Both the position numbers and the translations under genes were made by a program. A stretch of DNA of 64,000 bases, taken from NCBI RefSeq assembly GCF_003688935.1, contig NZ_REGE01000008.1, positions 1 through 64,000 of the forward strand, written 5' to 3'. The DNA comes from Corynebacterium macginleyi (GTDB lineage Bacteria > Actinomycetota > Actinomycetes > Mycobacteriales > Mycobacteriaceae). How positions within the stretch are numbered: position 1 is the stretch's first letter; every line of letters starts with the position of its first letter. The notes beneath the pieces were generated by a model, which was given only the letters and a program-made list of their open reading frames with translations, ran no database searches and was not told where the DNA came from. This document shows, piece by piece, positions 59,847-64,000 of the stretch.

Positions 59847-61262
59847 CTAAGCGTGATGATCGTGCATGTAGTCTAGCAATGCGGTAACGCGTGAATCTGT
59901 GAATGCAAAGGGATCGAGCAATTCCTCAGTGCGCGGTTCTGGTCGGTTGATTTTCAGCCGCGTCCAATCCACGGTCACGTGCGCGCCGCATTCTTCGGCT
60001 GCAGTCAGGAACTTGCCACGCAAGGCCGCACGCGTGGTCGGTGGCGGGGTCGATACCGCACGCTCGATGTCTTCGTCTTCGATCCAGCGCTCGATCATCC
60101 CGCGACGCAGCAGCACGTCGTACAATCCTCGCCCGGGCCGGATATCGTGATAGGTCATATCAACCTGCGTGAGCTTCGGATGTGACCAATCATCGCCTAA
60201 GCGCGAGCGATAGCGCTCAAGCAGCTCGAGCTTGATAACCCAATCAATCTCGCGGTTCACGCCGGAAAAGTTTCCTGTTTCGATGGCGCGTAGGATGCGT
60301 TCCCACAAGTCAACAACGCGCTCTAATTCCGCCGTGGGCGTGCCGGCGTCTTCGCGATGGGCGAGCCATTCACGCGCCCGCGCGCACAGCTGTTGCTGGA
60401 CCTCCAGGGCAGTTATGGTTCCCCCGCTGGCAAGCGGCAGCGGCGTAGAGCCGGTCACATCGCGTGCGATGGAGCGAATGTGGTGGATTGGATCTGTAAT
60501 CTGGAGTTCGGGCAGCTGGAAATCGGCCTCCAGCATCTCCAGCATGAGCAGGGTGGAGCCGACCTTCATAGCGACGGAAGGCTCTGCCATATTGGAATCG
60601 CCCACAATAATGTGCATGCGGCGGAAGCGCTTTGAATCCCCATGCGGTTCATCGCGGGTATTGATGACCGGTCGAGAACGGGTGGTCGCAGAAGATACGC
60701 CCTCCCATACCTGGTCAGCGCGCTGAGATAAGAGGAACTGTGCGGGGTGATCGCCTTTGGCTGGCTGCACCATTCCCGCCCCGCAGATAAGTTGCCGGGT
60801 AATTAAGAAGGGCAGGAGCGCTACGCCCAGATCTTTGAGTACTATATCGCGGCTGATGAGATAATTCTCGTGGCAGCCGAAAGAATGCCCGGCAGAATCC
60901 ACGTTGTTTTTAAAAAGGTAAACTGCGCAGGCGTTTCCTTCGTGCGCCAATGCCTCTTCCGCCTGCAGGGCAAGGCCGTTCATTACGCGATCACCGGCGC
61001 ATTCATAGGCGATAAGCTGGCTGAGGCTATCGCACTCGGCGGTAGCTACCTCAGGGTGTGAGCCGACATCTAGGTATAGGCGGCTAGCATTGGTGGCAAA
61101 GATATTGGATGAGGAGTACTTTTCTACGATCGGCCGAAAGAGTACGCGCGCAACCTCATCCGGGCTTAATGCCCGCTGGCTCTTCGGCGTCGCCGTGGAT
61201 AGGCCATACTCGGTTTCGATGCCCATGATCCGCCGGGCAAAAACGGGCCGGGTGGATTCCAC
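59847..61262 (-). CDS. pafA: Pup-protein ligase PafA
   Basis: This 471-residue glutamine-synthetase-like ligase attaches the C-terminal Glu of Pup to lysines of target proteins. The N-terminus has RRIMGIETEYGLS (metal/ATP Glu residues), then RLYLDVGSHPEVATAECDS and KNNVDSAGHSFGCHENYL. It lacks the extra Dop loop. GTG start. Pup stops only two bases before this start, so the pair is translationally linked. No proteasome genes lie between pup and pafA, unlike mycobacteria. Confidence 0.93.
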   Translation of the reverse strand: MESTRPVFARRIMGIETEYGLSTATPKSQRALSPDEVARVLFRPIVEKYSSSNIFATNASRLYLDVGSHPEVATAECDSLSQLIAYECAGDRVMNGLALQAEEALAHEGNACAVYLFKNNVDSAGHSFGCHENYLISRDIVLKDLGVALLPFLITRQLICGAGMVQPAKGDHPAQFLLSQRADQVWEGVSSATTRSRPVINTRDEPHGDSKRFRRMHIIVGDSNMAEPSVAMKVGSTLLMLEMLEADFQLPELQITDPIHHIRSIARDVTGSTPLPLASGGTITALEVQQQLCARAREWLAHREDAGTPTAELERVVDLWERILRAIETGNFSGVNREIDWVIKLELLERYRSRLGDDWSHPKLTQVDMTYHDIRPGRGLYDVLLRRGMIERWIEDEDIERAVSTPPPTTRAALRGKFLTAAEECGAHVTVDWTRLKINRPEPRTEELLDPFAFTDSRVTALLDYMHDHHA

Positions 61263-61264
61263 GC

Positions 61265-61456
61265 TTACTGTCCGCCCTTTTGGACGTAGGAGCGGACGAA
61301 TTCCTCCGCGTTATTTTCTAGCAGGCCATCGATCTCATCCAGGAGGTCGTCGGTGCCGGAGGTGTTGATACTGAGCTGGGTGACGGTAAATTCTTTCTCT
61401 GACTCAGGGCCATTTTCCCCGTTATTGCTAGTGACCTGGCGATTCGAAGTAGACAC
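61265..61456 (-). CDS. pup: Prokaryotic ubiquitin-like protein Pup
   Basis: This 63-residue, largely unfolded modifier has a variable N-terminus (MSTSNRQVTSNNGENGPESE) and a conserved C-terminal half: DDLLDEIDGLLENNAEEFVR then SYVQKGGQ. The terminal Gln must be deamidated by Dop before PafA can use it. Thirty-one bases after dop. Confidence 0.95.
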   Translation of the reverse strand: MSTSNRQVTSNNGENGPESEKEFTVTQLSINTSGTDDLLDEIDGLLENNAEEFVRSYVQKGGQ

Positions 61457-61487
61457 GGTGTCATCCTTTCATCATATTAGGCGATCA

Positions 61488-63032
61488 TTACTTACGATAC
61501 TCCGGCTGGATACCGGAGGCAGCAAGCCCTTCGAGCAGCTCCTCTACGCTGCTGGCACCTTCGATGATGTTTTCGCAGTCCGCGCGGGTGAGCCCGCGGG
61601 CATCATCCATGGCCACGGTGGCCCAGACGCCGTTGCGGGAGTGTCCACTCGTGTCGTGAAGCCGCAGGGTGAGGCTTTGCCAGCTGGCGGCGATAATATC
61701 TTCGCCAAATTTTTGCGTTATGCGCCCGCGGAAATACGCCCGGCTATCGCCGGGCGGTTCGGCCGCGGCGCGGCGGAGTTCATCGGCAGTAAAGAGCTGG
61801 CGCATCTGGCCCTTGCGCACTAGCGCATGGTGCAGCGACTTCTCCGGATCGATTTCCGCATATTGCAAGTCGATGAGGCGCAGCTTGGGATCATCCGCGG
61901 CGATGCCGCGGTCAAGGTAGCTCCTGATTAACCGGTACTTTGCCACCCAATCCAGGAGGTGGGAGGCTTTTAGGGGGTCATCGGCAAGCAGCTCTACTGC
62001 CTCGTCCCAGGCTGCCAGCACTTTGTGGTCAGCGTCTGTCTCCGGCCGCAGGCGGCAGCGGTATTCGTTAAGCAGTTCGAGGGCGGTGAGCGTGCGGCCA
62101 TCGGCAAGCGTGAGCCGATGGCGCAATTCAAGGTCGCGACTGACCAAGGACACCTCCGCGACGGCATCGGCAAGGCGCAGGTCGCTAAAGTCCGTGTCGG
62201 CCTCAATGGCATCGAGCACCAGCGAAGTCATGCCCAATTTCAGCAGCGTCGAGGTCTGCGACATATTCGCATCGCCGATAATGACATGCAGGCGGCCGAA
62301 ATCATCGTGGATGGCATGGGGCTCGTCGCGGGTATTGATAATGCCGCGGTTGAGCGTGGTTTCCAGGGATATTTCCTGCTCGATATAATCAGCACGTTGG
62401 GAAATCTGGAATTCCGTTTCTTCCCCAAACTCCCCGCAACCCATGCGCCCTGCACCGATGACAACCTGCCGGGCCACGAAGAAAGGGATCAGAGCCTGGG
62501 CCATGACCGAAAAATCGGTGGTGCGGGCGTATTGATAATTTTCATGTGAACCGTAGCTTGCGCCCTTGCCATCGACGTTGTTCTTGTATAACCGCAGCGG
62601 TGGGCACGGTTGGCGGTCAGTGAGGATGGATTTTCCCTGTGCCGTCAGCTCCGCCACGGCATCCCTGGCCTGCAGCAGTATGAAATCGCCGGCGGCATCA
62701 TAGAGCGTTGCGTCCCAAGCATTTGTACATTCCGGAGCTGAGTACTCGGGATGGGCGTGGTCCACATAGAACCGCGCCCCGCTCGAGGTGACAACATTGG
62801 CCACCCCCACCGCGTTGGGGTCTACGACGGGAACCGTATCGTAGCGCTTGAGATCGAAACCGCGGGAATCTCGCAAGGGGTGTTCTTCTGCAAAATCCCA
62901 GCGCGAACGCGCACCCGTATACAGGGCGGCATAAGCAACTACAGCATGGGTTGAGGTAATAATTGGGGAATGTTCCGGCGAACCCGGCGTAGAAATACCG
63001 TATTCCGTTTCCGTTCCTAGCACGCGGGCCAC
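61488..63032 (-). CDS. dop: Pup deamidase/depupylase Dop
   Basis: This 514-residue PafA paralogue deamidates Pup and removes it from substrates. N-terminal [33 protein letters not shown] and [18 protein letters not shown] are present, with a loop of about 40 residues near 40-80 longer than in PafA. GTG start at 63032 with AAGGAG seven bases upstream. It overlaps the 3' end of the arc gene by 16 bases. Confidence 0.93.
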   Translation of the reverse strand: MARVLGTETEYGISTPGSPEHSPIITSTHAVVAYAALYTGARSRWDFAEEHPLRDSRGFDLKRYDTVPVVDPNAVGVANVVTSSGARFYVDHAHPEYSAPECTNAWDATLYDAAGDFILLQARDAVAELTAQGKSILTDRQPCPPLRLYKNNVDGKGASYGSHENYQYARTTDFSVMAQALIPFFVARQVVIGAGRMGCGEFGEETEFQISQRADYIEQEISLETTLNRGIINTRDEPHAIHDDFGRLHVIIGDANMSQTSTLLKLGMTSLVLDAIEADTDFSDLRLADAVAEVSLVSRDLELRHRLTLADGRTLTALELLNEYRCRLRPETDADHKVLAAWDEAVELLADDPLKASHLLDWVAKYRLIRSYLDRGIAADDPKLRLIDLQYAEIDPEKSLHHALVRKGQMRQLFTADELRRAAAEPPGDSRAYFRGRITQKFGEDIIAASWQSLTLRLHDTSGHSRNGVWATVAMDDARGLTRADCENIIEGASSVEELLEGLAASGIQPEYRK

Positions 63033-64000
63033 GTACAGCTCCTTCCGCTTAAAAGTTCTACACTAATAACACGCGAACCGCAGTGATCCGCGGAAACAAT
63101 CTTGCTCCATTCCTCAGGGTTAGTTGAGGTTGGCATGTACTCCGATTCTTCCTGCTCGGCGGCGATGGCAGCGCGTAGATGCTGCTTGCCGATGCCCCCT
63201 TTAACTCCCCCATTGCCTTCCTCAGCATCAGATGCCGCCGAGGCGACGTGCTTCGCACCGTAGCGCGATAAAGCCTCCTTGATGGCCAGCTTCTTAGCCC
63301 GGGCCAAGATATTGGCAATCATCGCGCCCGAGACGAAATCGCGATAGTGCAAGACCTGGCGCTGCCCATTGCTAAAGTGCAGCTGCGCAAATGGTCTATC
63401 GCTATACAGCTCGTCTACCGCATCGCCGATAAGCTCGTCAATATCACCCACATGTGGAATGGACGGATCGAAGTGGCGGGCGAAAATATCCCGCGCGCCG
63501 TCCTTGGTGGGGCGATTGATGCGCACCTTCATATCCAGCCGACCAGGGCGCATAATCGCCGGGTCAATGAGTTCTTCCCGGTTGGTAGCGCCAATGATGA
63601 CCACATTGCTCAACCCCTCCACGCCGTCGAGCTCCGTGAGCAACTGGGGAACGACGGTGGTTTCCATATCGGATGAGACCCCGGATCCGCGGGTGCGGAA
63701 AATGGATTCCATCTCATCAAAGAAGATGACCACGGGGCGATCCGCACTGGCTTGGGCAAGCTCACGGGCGCGCTCAAAAATCAACCGGATGCGGCGTTCA
63801 GTCTCGCCAACGTACTTGTTCAGCAGCTCGGGGCCCTTGACATTGAGGAAATAGCTGCAGCCGTCTGCCCCCATCTGGGTAGACAAAGAGTTCGCCACGG
63901 CCTTGGCTATGAGCGTTTTTCCGCAGCCGGGCGGGCCATAAAGCAATACCCCCTTTGGCGGTTGCAGGCCGTACTGGCGGTACAGCTCCGGGTGGATAAA
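63017..64000 (-). CDS. arc: AAA ATPase ARC/Mpa (C-terminal 327 residues; 5' end outside window)
   Basis: The frame is open to the right edge of the window. Walker [16 protein letters not shown], Walker [13 protein letters not shown], sensor [12 protein letters not shown] and arginine finger [11 protein letters not shown] identify the proteasome-type AAA ATPase, a hexameric unfoldase for pupylated proteins. The C-terminus reads [14 protein letters not shown] and has no GQYL tail, which in mycobacterial Mpa docks to the 20S proteasome. This fits an organism that unfolds pupylated proteins without a proteasome. Confidence 0.92.
   Translation of the reverse strand, partial: FIHPELYRQYGLQPPKGVLLYGPPGCGKTLIAKAVANSLSTQMGADGCSYFLNVKGPELLNKYVGETERRIRLIFERARELAQASADRPVVIFFDEMESIFRTRGSGVSSDMETTVVPQLLTELDGVEGLSNVVIIGATNREELIDPAIMRPGRLDMKVRINRPTKDGARDIFARHFDPSIPHVGDIDELIGDAVDELYSDRPFAQLHFSNGQRQVLHYRDFVSGAMIANILARAKKLAIKEALSRYGAKHVASAASDAEEGNGGVKGGIGKQHLRAAIAAEQEESEYMPTSTNPEEWSKIVSADHCGSRVISVELLSGRSCTWPAC

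Noticed and set aside
1-64000. CRISPR arrays, prophage genes or restriction-modification systems
   Set aside because: No regularly spaced direct repeats, no phage structural genes and no restriction or modification genes were found on either strand.

Overview
The window is chromosomal DNA of a Corynebacterium-type mycolic-acid actinobacterium. I infer this from gene content and order, not from a database search. Many genes have direct counterparts, in the same order, in Corynebacterium glutamicum and Mycobacterium tuberculosis: the tlyA-ppnK-recN-steA-steB-NUDIX-xerD-parA-scpAB-rluB-cmk-der string, secA2-odhI-ftsR-BFN-merR, gnd-thioesterase, ndh-ufaA, rbpA, the separate polyprenol-phosphate-mannose synthase and lnt genes, and arc-dop-pup-pafA-pafB-pafC-tatA-tatC-helY-pepE. 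Pupylation genes without proteasome subunit genes fit Corynebacterium better than Mycobacterium. No CRISPR array, rRNA operon or prophage was seen. One tRNA gene (tRNA-Pro, anticodon GGG) is present.

Layout. 1-210 is the 3' end of an IS256-type transposase cut by the window edge. 452-15058 is a long rightward housekeeping block with overlapping start and stop codons: TPR protein, HAD phosphatase, a 53-residue ORF, TlyA, NAD kinase, RecN, SteA, SteB, NUDIX hydrolase, XerD, then ParA, ScpA, ScpB, RluB, Cmk and Der. pyrG is missing from its usual place between steB and the NUDIX gene. 15324-23010 is more accessory: a Dcu-type dicarboxylate transporter, a methyltransferase, a heterodimeric ABC exporter coupled to a lipoprotein esterase, a small Rv0909-like protein and a CadD-type transporter. 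23071-29867 holds tRNA-Pro, a YchJ-like protein, a hydrolase-OsmC fusion, and the secA2/odhI/ftsR cluster, closed by a clear terminator. 29958-38643 carries a VWA membrane protein, a conserved protein, a DEAD-box helicase, a CitT-like DASS transporter, gnd, a thioesterase, CorA and a methyltransferase. 38648-41626 is a leftward thiM-thiE-thiD/tenA operon under a TPP riboswitch. ndh and a Cfa/UfaA-like gene follow. A gene-poor stretch of about 1 kb (44706-45741) comes before the YceI/zinc-ribbon operon and rbpA. The rest reads almost entirely leftward: ppm synthase, lnt, fxsA, a DprE2-like SDR, pepE, helY, tatC, tatA, pafC, pafB, pafA, pup, dop and arc, with one rightward CobG-like remnant.

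How the genes work together. The left block combines chromosome segregation and condensation (ParA, ScpAB, XerD), DNA repair (RecN), septation (SteAB) and ribosome or rRNA maturation (TlyA, RluB, Der). The secA2 cluster joins accessory export, control of 2-oxoglutarate dehydrogenase by OdhI, and division control by FtsR. The thiamine operon covers thiazole and pyrimidine salvage and coupling. The right end combines envelope mannosylation and lipoprotein acylation, Tat export, and Pup tagging with its ATPase and the PafBC DNA-damage regulators.

Most notable observations: an ABC exporter whose two halves have lost complementary ATPase motifs, so that only one composite ATP site can remain; an OsmC domain without either redox cysteine; a CobG-like protein lacking its cluster-binding half; a Cfa-like protein without a canonical SAM motif; a possible ATA start codon in a transporter gene; a sigma-R/SigH-type promoter interleaved with a TATAAT box before rbpA; a TPP riboswitch that contains the ribosome-binding site; and an ARC ATPase without the proteasome-docking tail.
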